Source of the DNA: Trachelipus rathkii
Lineage: Eukaryota > Arthropoda > Malacostraca > Isopoda > Trachelipodidae
Reading direction: 5' to 3'
Length of the DNA stretch: 64,000 nucleotides
NCBI GenBank assembly: GCA_015478945.1
Contig: JABUQX010002324.1
Coordinates: 88,253 to 152,252 of the forward strand
Shown one piece after another: positions 1 to 11,059 of this stretch. Within the stretch, counting starts at the first letter, position 1, and every line of letters begins with the position of its first letter. The translations under genes were made by a program, and so were the position numbers. The notes beneath the pieces are model-generated. The model made no database searches. It had not been told where the DNA came from and saw only the letters and a list, made by a program, of their open reading frames with translations.

Positions 1-1625
1 ACTACATGTATCCTATCAATATCTTTCTAGCACATGTTTCGTGTTTCCGCCTCTCTTCAGATAAACAATATATGAGGGTTATATTAAAATGATTTCTGTT
101 TTATACTTGTTTTACCTGTTTTAACCCTATGTTTTTAATGTTTACTAACAATTTTTTAATTATTTAACTTTAAACGCAGCCTATTTTTGATTATCGCTTC
201 AAATACATAAGAGGTTGTTTTCAATAGCATCCGAGGGGTGAATTTGCTATCTGAATATTTTTGTTTTAAGGTTGTTTTTCCCACTAGGTCAATCATCTCT
301 TACTCATGAAGTTTTCTTCTACTGCTTTAGTTTTCCTCGTTTTAACACTCACAATTGCCTCTATTAACGTTACACTTACGTATATATTTCATGATTTATG
401 TTCTTCTATAAGATATATAATTGTTTCTTACATCACTTCCACATTCATTCTAACCGTGAGCATTTATATATTGTTGTGATATTAACAAGTGAGAGTTCTA
501 AAACTGCTACTATTTTTATTTCAGCTTCTTTTTATACTATTTTTCTTATTCTTTCATATATATATCTACTTTCTCTCCTATTTTATTCTTATATATTCAT
601 ATTAATTTTATTTTTTATCTTTTCTTTTAACTTTTATTTCTATTTTTATTGTTATTATTTTACATTTTGTTATTTTTTACTCTCATATTTCTGTTCTATT
701 ACCTCTTCATATATTTATAATTTCATCATTATCTTGAGATTCGTCTTAATTTAATTATTGTTAATTCAGTTTTTTAAACCTTACATTTAATACTTGACCC
801 TTCTCAAAACCTTAAAATTATCTAAACCCCAATGTCACGAATCTCATAAGATACTCACCACAAACCATAATCCAACCCATCACGCACTGTACCACAGGTC
901 GCACTCTCATCATTATTATAAAGACTTATATGCACACACTCCTTTACTTCTCTCATTCATCTTGCACTTCTCATTTTCTCCTCGCTCATAAATTTCAACT
1001 TCTGCCTCGCTTTCCCATTATCATAATTTACCATGTTATAATTGTTCACTAACATATTATTTCCCCAACATTTATCACGCCAACAAACACTCTATTTTAA
1101 AAACCACAAGTTCATTTCATCTTTCTTCAGTCACAAGTGAGACAAATCAATTTGCCTTTTTCTAAATACATTATCCTCGTGGCTTTACTCCTTGTCCTCA
1201 ACATTATTCCTTTCTGACATTGTGTAGCGCAATCGGCCGGCAAACGGCTTTAAGATTGCAATCTCTCATACCCATATACTACACCTAGAAAAGACAACCA
1301 TTTTTAATCTATTATTGTAGATTAACATGATGCAACTTACAGTATATAATGACTGTGCGTCTTCCTTTTTCATATTTCTCTTCCAGCAATCCCATATAAA
1401 GCTTTCTATTCCTCCTACACTATGGCTCAGGCATGCATTAAGCATATCACCTGGACAAAAAGATAATAGTAGGTAGATGGGCCTGCAAACCAACTATCAA
1501 TATAATATTATTATTATTCTCATATCTGACTATTATAATTTATTTCCTCTTTTTCCGTGGTCAAGACCGATTTCTATTTACACCCGAACTTATGGCTATT
1601 TTATTGAATTTAATAGTAATTCAGA
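1..1625. other. AT-rich DNA, pyrimidine-rich on the plus strand, no gene seen
   Basis: The plus strand is dominated by T and C, especially at about 490-760. The short open frames here follow from the lack of purines in stop codons: they give Phe/Tyr/Leu/Ile-rich peptides with no recognisable domain. I see no RNA gene, transposon end or conserved motif. Confidence 0.5.
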
Positions 1626-1684
1626 CACTAGGTCTCTTTAGATTGATATTTATTATTGTTTCTCGAGCCAATACTTTTTTTTGT

Positions 1685-2170
1685 GTTTGGAGCAGAGAGT
1701 GAGGAAGAGTATATGACAGATCCGATAGAGATTAAAACTTTAAGAGAGAACGAACGAATTTGATTGTAGAAAGAAGAGAGAAGAAGCCAAGATTTGTCAA
1801 GTTCAGATACGTGCAGAGACACCGTTATATTACACGCTTATACTTAATCATCAGATTTCACTTACAATACATTTAGACTTTTCATTCAGCAGATAGAGAA
1901 AGATGCAGGAGAAGAAAGATTTTTAGAAGAGAGGAAGAGAGAGAAGAGGCAAGGATTTTATGCTAGAATTTAGTTGAATAGGATTATTTAGTAGAGTTTA
2001 TAGAAGAGGATTTACATGATGTTGAGAGAGAAGATTTAGATTACCAAATAGTATTAAAAGAAGGATTAATGATAATTTACAGAAAATTTATTAGAGATAG
2101 ACAACAATATAGAAGAGAGGCAGAGCATTTAGTTAAGAAGTAGGGAGAGGAGAGAGGAGTAAGTGTAATT
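1685..2170 (+). repeat. GA-rich purine tract, low complexity
   Basis: The plus strand is mainly G and A, with recurring GAGAGA, GAAGAG and AGGAAG words (for example 1,905-1,960 and 2,110-2,160). A second shorter purine block lies at about 2,630-2,695. Overlapping open frames are composition artefacts. No unit is repeated exactly enough to call a satellite. Confidence 0.5.
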
Positions 2171-2239
2171 ATCTGAGTTTAAGCAGATTTTGTTAATTTA
2201 AGAGTAGGCAAGTGTCTATTGGGGGATCGACGTATAGCA

Positions 2240-4740
2240 AGTTATAAGAGATGAGAGTAGATAGTAAAGAATATCCATAATAAACCATACAAGAAGTTAT
2301 CTTAAGCATTTTACTGTTACTATGTTAAATGGATGCATCGGTGTATATATAAAATTGACCTTCTCATTAGTTAGCTATTCTAATTTATTTTTTTTTTGGT
2401 GGTTCCGAGTGTTTAGGATGGGTTAATGTGTTGCTCTTATTTCGGGTGTGAGATATTGATTATTTTGGGGTTTTGACTATATTTGTTAATCGTTTCAATG
2501 CTAATATCTTTGTTGCATCTGTTCTTAATGCGCTTTGCTTTATTAATTATTTTAAGGGTGAAGCTTGTAGAGAGGGGATTGATACGGATAGCGCTCAGAA
2601 CGTAGGTTAGGATACGTAGAAAAGGCAATAGGAGTTTAAGGAGCAGAAGAGAGAGAAGAGAGGGAAGGAGGAGGTAATGGACGAGAGAGGACAGTTTGTT
2701 TTCACACATTGGTTATGGGTTTTATTTTTAGGATGTCATGTATAACTTGTTTTATTGCTTTGATTTCTTTAATTTTTATTTGTTTTTATTTATTATTTTT
2801 TTTTTTTTCTGTCGGATGGCTTTTTAGTTTTTTTTATACGGTTTTTTTATTATTATTATGTTTGTGAAGAAGTTGTTGTGTCTAAAACCTGAGTTTTAGT
2901 AAATGTGTTTGAAATTATATTTAGGTGCAACATTTAGGAAAAAAACTTCTTGTATTTTGTATAGGGGTTTAAGTTATGTTCATTCTAAGTGCCTGAAAGG
3001 TAATTTGATAAACTAGAAGATCGGAATAAAATGTTCTCATCTCTTTTTGAATATTTTAATGGCCCTGTGGACACCTGGTAAGATTTTGAGAGGCGTAGAG
3101 GAATGTTTAATTTTTGTGAGTGGACGGAGTTTTATTTATCTGCATGTATGGATTGGTGACAGGTCTATTTTTCTCATTCGTTTTTGCGTTTTACGGTATC
3201 GGAAAAATTTGTTTTTCTCCCTATTGAGACACAGTTTTGTTTTATTTAATTTTAAAATCCTCGTAAATATTTATTTAGAAAAGTAAAATAGTATAAATTT
3301 TAATATATAAATATAATTTAATATTATTAATTATTTTGTTAATTTTATTATATGTGTATTATTTTCTATTATTTATATATTTATATATTCTACTATATTA
3401 TATATCTATTTATATATATTTATATTCTATATAATTATATATATATCCTCTCATATACTTGCTTTAACTCCTCTGACTTCAAACTTGAACTATATACATA
3501 TATTATATAGAGTGTTAAGTTACTGATTATTAAAACTCCTTAATTTTATAGTAGTTCTTTTAATTATATTATTCTTTACTTTCTTAATCTACTTTTCCCC
3601 TCACTGTAACTGCTTAACGAGTTCTCAACTTAAGAATTGGGTAGGATATGAATGTTTTCTTTATACAATTAAACCAATCCCAACAAGGATAAAATTATTC
3701 TGAAATCACTAGGTATTGAGATTAGGTTACTGTAACTTTCAAAGAAACGGTAACCTTTTTTTTTATCTCAACAGTTGATCTTTGGATAGTATGATTTCAC
3801 CGCTCTCTCGCTATTTTCTCTAATCTAATAATTGATTTCACGATTCATTGTTATATGATTAAATCTGACTTCGTATTAGGGTTAAATCATGTATAAAAAA
3901 GTTATTTAAATTATTACATGCCTATAGTCAGTTATTCTTAAATTCTCTCCTAGAGCAGACGGTCAGCAATATTCTGTAATATTTACTGCATCTGAATCTG
4001 ATTCCTTTGCTGTCGTTGGATTGGTAATGTAATAGACTACTAATAAGACAACTGACCTTATCATTACACATTTCGACATTTTTTAGTTACTCGAGTCGAT
4101 CGAGGTACCTTATGTAAGTGAATATGGTTATCTCTACCTTTTCACATTAAAAATTGAATGATTTTAATAAATAATGTTTATCGGTTGTAATGTTATTTTA
4201 TTATTTCTTTGTTTATTTTTATATTTTCTTCTGGCATGAGGATGTTTCCTAGTTGGTATTCATTCTTTTTGCCCCTCGTCACCTCATTCGCTAATAGAAC
4301 CCGATGATACCGGTCTGGAACCTGTGCGGGGTGTAGGGTTTATGATTTTCATGATTTCCTTCCCGTGTTTTTGTTCACCCCAGGTAGGTAAATATCTGTT
4401 TTCCCTTAATAATTACTTTCACATTATTAATTTTTGTAAAATCTCCTGTTTAGACATTTTTTAAAATTTCTTCGACAAATCGTTTCTTTCATTCTTATGC
4501 AACCCTAAAAGTTTCACAGTTACTTAGCATCATCCCTTTTTTGTTTAAGATAATCGATTGATTCTTTGGGGTATCTATAGAAAGTTTTTAGAAATGCACA
4601 CATAATGTGCAAATAATATGGTTTGAGTTATATTGTGGATGAATGAGTAATTATTAATGATTGGGTGATGAAGTGGGGATGTATTTTGTCAGTTGAATGT
4701 GATTCTTGTAAATAATTAGAATGATTAATAATATTCTAAC
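2240..4740. other. Unannotated AT-rich DNA
   Basis: T-rich sequence with a (TA)-rich stretch near 3,300-3,450. There is no open frame with protein-like composition beyond about 80 residues. The frame at 3,047-3,286 has no recognisable domain and I do not call it a gene. Nothing else was identified. Confidence 0.4.
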
Positions 4741-4745
4741 GTTAT

Positions 4746-4837
4746 ATGGTTTAGTGAGTGTCGGTGTGTGTGGGTGTTAGTGTGTGTGTGACGTTGGTAA
4801 GTAAAAATGTGTGTGAGTGTAAGTGTGTGTGTGTTGA
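4746..4837 (+). repeat. GT-rich simple repeat
   Basis: Imperfect GTGTGTG runs broken by single substitutions on the plus strand. It has the same character as the larger TG-rich block near 7 kb. Confidence 0.6.
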
Positions 4838-4839
4838 CG

Positions 4840-6780
4840 ATATCATCATTTATATATTATACAGATGAGACGATATAACTGTTCTAGTAATAGTTTAGTT
4901 AGTAATATTATATAGTTTTTGCTCATTTAGATATCCATCTTAGTATTTCTACTTGTGGATACCTGACTCACATACTCGTTTGATTGTCTTTCTAAGTAGA
5001 CTACACTTGATTTTGTACGTTATAGATTAGGAGGACTAGATGATAAGTGGTTATGATCCGGGATTTCCTATGGTAGTATTCTTGGTATAAATCCTTGTCA
5101 TTCGATTCGGCTGAACGTACTTGATCTAACAATATGTTTTTCATATGCGTTAATTGCCGCTAGTAAGTATTATATATCCCTTTCAGTTGTAGTCAGCCTG
5201 AATCCGACTCATTATGATGTAGGTTCAACATAACGTTGTTTCATTCATTTATTACATAATCTAACTTACTGTGTTATTTTGCTCTTCCTCTTCTGACATA
5301 TGTTTATAAAAATGATAGAGTTAACGTGTGTTTGTGTGTTTTATAGGATAATCCTGTTTGGTAGTTTAAGCTGAGTTGGTTTAAAGTATTTGTAAGAATA
5401 TTCCAGTGTGATTACCATATAAGCAGTAAGTTACATATCGCTTATGAATTCGTTTGTTCATTTACTCAATGCGTCGAATGGGTCAGACTCGAAATTAAAT
5501 CAATCGGTTTTTTCTTTTTTAAGCATGAATATTTAGGGTTTGATTTCATGGACCAATGTTTGTATTGGTTATACTGCTTTAAGGCTGAATCATGATATAT
5601 TTTGTGAAACATAGAATCTTTTATTAAATCAAATAACTATGGCTTAACAGCCAAAAAGAGTATGATTTTAAAATGAGTTTTTTGGTGTCTAAACTACTTG
5701 GTGCTAAATTAATTTTATCCAATAGAGCGTCGAGCTACAGGTCATTGAAAAAACTTGTTTTTTATACTGTCTGCAAAAAAAGAGATAAAACTAACTCTCT
5801 TGACAATCAATACGAGGTCATCATAGAGTAAGGATTCACTTACTAGTTAAATCCCCAAGAAAGAGTAAACCTTTCTTTCTGATACGCATTTTCGCTCGCT
5901 CGATATATACCAGATTATGAAATATCTTTATATCAAATACATATTGGTACTTTCATTTGATTTTTGCTTATATTGTGACTTCATTTTAACTGTTCATTGG
6001 CTTAATTGCTTTGTGATAGCCAAAGGATTATTTAATTCTAGGAATAAATTTGGCCTAGTACGTTTATGAATTCTTAAGCAGAGGTGTTTTGACAAGATAT
6101 ATTTGGGACCTGGTACTAGGGTTTTAATTGGCGGCGTCCAAAACAGGATTATCTAATGTCTACGGGTACAGTCGTTATTTCAACATTCTACAGAGAGAGC
6201 CTCGTTTGTGATTGGTAAAGAATTATTTTATTTTTTCGTGTTGGATTGTCCATGTACATAGATAATAATAAAGATAACTGATTATTTACAAACTTTTGAA
6301 TTTTTTGTTTACATAGAGCGATATTCATTGTAAGTGATAATTGTTATGTTTTAATAGAAATCTAGATAGATTTTAATAAATAATTTATGTATGTAGAGAA
6401 ATTATTTTGTTTATTTTTATATTATTATGGCTAAGATGATGTAAAGAGTACGTATAGAAAGTGGCATAGATTGTGTAGAGGGTGCTAGGTGGCTGCTTAC
6501 TGATTTTATGTTTATTGTTATTACGTATAAAAATATTGTTTTTAAATAAAATTTATATATTTTAGATAAGTTGATAAACTGCGTATATGCAAAAGGTACA
6601 ACATTTCTACAAAAAGAAGTATTCTTAGTTTTACTACTTAATTCTTCCCTGTTCAAGTATGATGATTTTTATAGAAGTTTTTAAGTAAACTTTGAATAAG
6701 TTTTAAGTTATAATTGATGAGCCATATACATGTAGTACTTTATTAATTAATAAATGTTTTAAGTAAATTAATAAGTTATA
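4840..6780. other. Unannotated AT-rich DNA
   Basis: Read on both strands. No conserved protein motif, RNA gene or transposon terminus was recognised. Short frames such as 6,417-6,656 (minus) are Ile/Leu/Ser/Thr-rich with no family resemblance. Confidence 0.4.
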
Positions 6781-6784
6781 ACTG

Positions 6785-7340
6785 TTGCTAGTGAGTGTAG
6801 CGTCGTGTGTGGGTGTGTGTGTGTGAGTGTACGTATTTGTGTGAGTGTAAGTCAATTGTGCGTGTGTAGTAAATTGTGTGTAGGTAATTGGTGTGTAGGT
6901 AAATTTGTTGTGTGAGTGTAAGTAATTGTCTAGAGTGTAAATAAGATCTGATGTGTGACTTGTCATAATTGTAAATTATATAACGAAATTGAGTGTGGAA
7001 AGCTTATAATGGAGTAAGTAATTGTGTGAGTGTGTGTGTTTGTGTGTGTGTTTGTGTGTTGTGTTGGTCGTGTAAATGTAAGTGTCTATGGGTAATGTAA
7101 GTGTCATAAGTGATTGTGGTGTCATAGCAGTGTCAGTGTGTTGCGTGTGCTTAAGTGGTATATTGTTACTCTGTATTATGGCGCTAAATGTAGCTGTCAT
7201 AAGTGATTTGCTGTTATAAGTTTTTCATAGTGTTAATGTGGTATAGTGTTACGTGTGTCGTCGTGTTGTGTGTGTTTGTGTCGCTGTCGTGGGTGTGGGT
7301 GTGGGTTGTGTGTGTGTGGTGGTGGGTGTGTGTGTATTAA
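6785..7340 (+). repeat. TG-rich minisatellite-like block
   Basis: Dense imperfect GTGTGAGTGTAAGT-like words occur along the block, with purer GTGTGTG runs at 7,028-7,060 and 7,290-7,335. The opposite strand reads as CA-rich, so the Thr/His-rich open frames at 6,703-6,966 and 6,976-7,200 (minus) are translations of the repeat. Confidence 0.6.
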
Positions 7341-7532
7341 ATGATAATAAAATGGCATGAAGTAAATAGGCATCGTATACATAATACATAAAGAATATAA
7401 TTAACAATAAAAGTAAAATAATATATAAATAAAGAGATAAAAGAATAAAATATAAAAGATAAAAAAAATTTTAAAAAAAAAAATATAAAAGAAAAATAAT
7501 GTTAATTATATTTGAATTCACTGTTAAAATAA

Positions 7533-7551
7533 GGGGGGGGGGGGGGGGGGG

Positions 7552-7588
<37 letters not shown>

Positions 7589-7628
7589 GGGGGGGAGAAG
7601 GGGGGGGGGGGGGGGGGGGGGGGGGGGG
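7533..7628 (+). repeat. Poly-G homopolymer run of about 97 bases
   Basis: Almost pure G, interrupted by single A residues at about 7,554, 7,588, 7,596 and 7,598-7,599. It follows an A-rich stretch at 7,440-7,500. A G homopolymer this long is very unusual in an AT-rich animal genome and may be a base-calling or gap-filling artefact. Confidence 0.85.
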
Positions 7629-7674
7629 TGGTTTACAGAGTAAAAATGTTAAAGCACGTAAAACTGAGTTAAGG

Positions 7675-7935
7675 TAAATGAGTTAAGGAGTAAAAATGAG
7701 TGTACAAGCGTTAAAACGTAAAAAGATATATTGTTGCTATGTACTTTTTGTTGTGTATTTTGCTTTAAGGTTGTTTACTGTATTAAATATGTGAGTTAAA
7801 GCAGTAAAAGTAGTTAAAACAATTAAAAGTAAAAAGATATTTGTTATTGCTATGTACACTATATTGATCTTTACTGATTTAAATGGATTTTAGGTTGTAA
7901 TGTTAATAAATATGTGAGTTAACGCAGTAAAGAGA
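7675..7935 (+). repeat. Tandem repeat of about 121 bp, two visible units
   Basis: Recurring landmarks in the same order are GTGAGTTAA.GCAGTAAA (7,791 and 7,913), a TAAAAAGATAT.TTG word and TTGCTATGTAC (near 7,733 and 7,845). The spacing of the first landmark gives a period of about 121-122 bp. A decayed GAGTTAAGG..TAAAAA unit extends the array on the left. Confidence 0.55.
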
Positions 7936-8639
7936 GAGTTAAGGTTTCAGTAAAAAGTTAAAACAGATCTAAATAGATCCAAAAAATGTGAAAACTTGTA
8001 AATACTATCAAATGAAATTAAAGATTACTTTAAGGTATTGATAAATAGGGTGCTCATAATAATATAATAATTAAAAAGAATCCAATAAAGAGAAGTAAAA
8101 AAGAGAGAGTTAATACAGTGAAGTAAAAGAGATAACGTTTAGTAAAGTAATAAGACAGTGAAGTCTCAATTAGACAGTAGAAATGAGTTACACGAAGTAA
8201 AGACATAGTAAAAAGATCTAATTTATTTGGTGTCTTGTGTATAACTAAATATACGTTCGCAGTTTTGATGATATTTAATGCTTCTTAGGTAGTAAGTACT
8301 ATGCTTTTTAATAAAAGTTTTTGTCACATTGGCTCGTCAAAAATAAAATGATTATATATCAGACTCTCTGGTTATTATTTTAATACAAATTTTTTAAAAA
8401 TTTATAAATTAAACGTATTGTAAATATCTAATGATCGTCTGTCATGATTTATAAGTTTTTAAGGTCATTTATCGACACACAACCTCCCCTGCTTGAAATT
8501 GTTTTTAGTAAGAATTGTTCTAAGTTGAATAAGATGATGCACATAGTATTTTGAATAGAAATTTTTATACTGTTAGTAGTAATATAATAATGCATGTATA
8601 TATATATTATTTGTTTCACTCTTCGAGGCATATTTAGAT

Positions 8640-8780
8640 GTGCGGCGTAGAGGGGCGGGTAAGAGGTAAATTTTGCGCCTGCGGGGTCGCGGGGGCGGGG
8701 GAGGCGCGCGGGTTAACTGGGGTGGCGTGTGCCCACCAGCTGCTCGGTGGGCGAAGGGGCTCGAGGATGTAGCTTGCCTT
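8640..8780. other. Small GC-rich island
   Basis: About 140 bp of G+C-rich, CpG-containing sequence lies abruptly inside AT-rich flanks, with GGGGCGGG-type words at 8,653-8,705. It could be a fragment of a structural-RNA-derived repeat, a CpG promoter remnant, or foreign or chimeric sequence. I do not recognise it as rRNA or tRNA. Confidence 0.45.
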
Positions 8781-8789
8781 AGGGGACAG

Positions 8790-9860
8790 AATCATATTTT
8801 AGGGGCTTATTGTTACTATGTTATGTTGGGGTAGAAAGTTAGTATAAAGGTTTATGTTATAAGATGACTCCAGTAAATTTATAGACTCGGTTAGAGATTT
8901 GACGGAATTAAGATGAACGGCATAAGAGAGTACTCACAAAGATGAACCTCTACAAACGTTGAGGATAATGTGACGATTAAGGTTTGAACTGGGAATTCTA
9001 AAGTTCTGCGGCAATACAAAGTTGAGGACATCAAAATATGAGATGTGTGAGTGTCAAGTGTTCCTTCGCTGTGCCCGGGTGTGAAGCTGTAAGTAGTTTT
9101 GGGTTTAACTGTTAATGTCCATTCACTATGACGACGAGCTCGGACATAAGTTGCTCCTTGCTGTAACGTGTATAGTGGTTATAAGTGTCATAAGTGAATG
9201 TGTGCTATACCAGTGTCATCGGTTAATGTGGTGTCTTGGTGCGCTCGTCAAGTTAATTATATTCTATTATATCCTATTTTATTCTACTCTATTGTTATAT
9301 ATAATCTTATACCCGCTCTATTACTTTATATATATATATATATATTACTCTTATATTATTGGTTAAGTGGTAGAAAATATAATCATAGTAGGATAGATCT
9401 TTATGATTTTTGTATATAATCATGATTTATTTCATATCATTCTATCGGGGTACGAATAATATAGGTGGCTATTTATAGGTTAGGGAAGGTACGCAAAGGC
9501 TTTTAGCCAAGTGGAATTCTCCTGTGCTGTTTGGGATATTGTGGGATATTTGGCATATGTGGATTTACTTGAATTATTTGGCATCATTGGAATCATTGGA
9601 AATATTGCCCAACTCTGGATATTGTTGGCAATAACTGGATAAAGAAATATAGAATATATCGATAATAGAACATTATCAGATATTTTAATGGTGCATTGGG
9701 AACATCAAGTTCCTTGAATAAAAATCAATAATTAATTACTGAGTCTCAAAGTTGATTAAATAATAGATGATAAGAATACTAACAAATGGGGATAAAGATT
9801 AGAGAATATAGACCTATAAAAAGAATTGAGCATAATAAATGGAGAATAATTTAAATTGGG
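8790..9860. other. Unannotated region with short TTGGAAT-type reiterations
   Basis: At 9,530-9,640 words such as GGGATATTTGG and CATTGGAATCATTGGAA recur as an imperfect short tandem repeat. The rest is AT-rich without identifiable genes. The open frames at 9,115-9,419 are low-complexity Tyr/Ile/Leu peptides. Confidence 0.4.
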
Positions 9861-10190
9861 TGAGAGTTAGGTGTAGAGTGTTAGGTGTAGGCTGGTGAAG
9901 GATGGGTGGAGGTAGGTGTAGTGTAGGTGTAGGTAGGTGAAGGCTGGGTGGAGGCATAGGTGTATGGTGTACGGCTAGGTGAAGGATTGGTGGACTAGGT
10001 GTAGGTGTAGGTAGGTGAAAGGATGGGATGGAGGGTAGGTGGAGGTGTTAAGGCTAGGTGAGGCTAGTGTAGGATGGGGTGTAGGCTATGTGGGAGGTGG
10101 GTGTAGGATATTGGAGGGTGGGTTAGGATAGGTGTACGGCTAGGTGCTGTTGTGTGTGGTGTGTGTGGGCGGTGTGTGTGTAGGTGTGAG
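9860..10190 (+). repeat. G-rich minisatellite with GTAGGTGxAGG motif
   Basis: Degenerate units close to AGGTGTAGG and AGGTGAAGGATGGGTGG repeat across roughly 330 bp, with many single-base indels between units. There is no coding potential. Confidence 0.65.
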
Positions 10191-10239
10191 AATACTCAAA
10201 GATAGGGGTAGGCTAAAGGGTGGTCAAATTAGGGTGGGG

Positions 10240-10600
10240 TATTATTGACCCATGGATCGAAACAGGGTTGGTGAAAATTAGGGGGGATACGTAACGTTGA
10301 TTGAGAACAAACCAGTTTGGGAAACTTTTCGAGGGTTTTGAAGCAGGTTAGGGTTGAAAAATTAGGGCTTGAAAATTAGGGTTGCCAGAAAAAATTAGGG
10401 TTGCCAAGATATAACTTTTAATTAGGGGTTTAAAATTTGGTTTTCCTAAAAAATAGGGTTCTCAAAAAGTAGGGTTCTCAAATTGGGTTCTCAGATAAAA
10501 ATTTGGGTTTTAAAAAATTTGGTATGAAAAAAGGTAAGGAAAAAAGGTAAGGTCGGAAAAGTCAAGCCCAAAAAGGTAAAGGGCAAAAAAGGTAGGGTGG
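10240..10600 (+). repeat. Degenerate AAAATTAGGGTTG repeats
   Basis: The word ATTAGGG followed by TT recurs irregularly (about 10,286, 10,363, 10,375, 10,397) and decays into AAAGTAGGGTTCTC, then AAAAAGGTAAGG units. Spacing is irregular and the units are degenerate, so it is not a telomeric array. Confidence 0.5.
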
Positions 10601-10632
10601 ATACACAATATGGACCGTCGTGGGAATGCTGT

Positions 10633-10653
10633 TAATTATTATAGTATATATAT

Positions 10654-10705
<52 letters not shown>

Positions 10706-10775
10706 ATTATATATATTATATTATTATATATATATTATATTATTTATATTTATTATATATTATATTATATATATA

Positions 10776-10809
<34 letters not shown>

Positions 10810-11010
10810 TTAATATTATATATATATTATATATTATATATATTTATATATATTCTTATATATATACTACTATATATTATTATATATGGGACTATTACCT
10901 ATATATATATACTCTATACTTATTATATATATATATTAATATATATATTATATTTATTATATACTCATACTTATATATAAATTATATAATATATAATTAT
11001 ATATACTATT
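10633..11010. repeat. (TA)n array
   Basis: About 380 bp of alternating TA with occasional TTA or CT interruptions. The Tyr/Ile open frame at 10,620-11,057 is a translation of this array and is not a gene. Confidence 0.9.
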
Positions 11011-11059
11011 TTCTAAAAAGCTATTATTATTTATTCGGGAGTTTTATATTTGTTTAATT

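Noticed and set aside
10280..10480. TTAGGG-like telomeric or interstitial telomere repeat
   Set aside because: Units are irregularly spaced and degenerate (ATTAGGGTTG, AAGTAGGGTTC); no run of tandem TTAGGG.
10620..11057. 145-codon Tyr/Ile open frame, possible membrane protein
   Set aside because: It is the translation of a (TA)n array; no composition other than Ile/Tyr/Leu.
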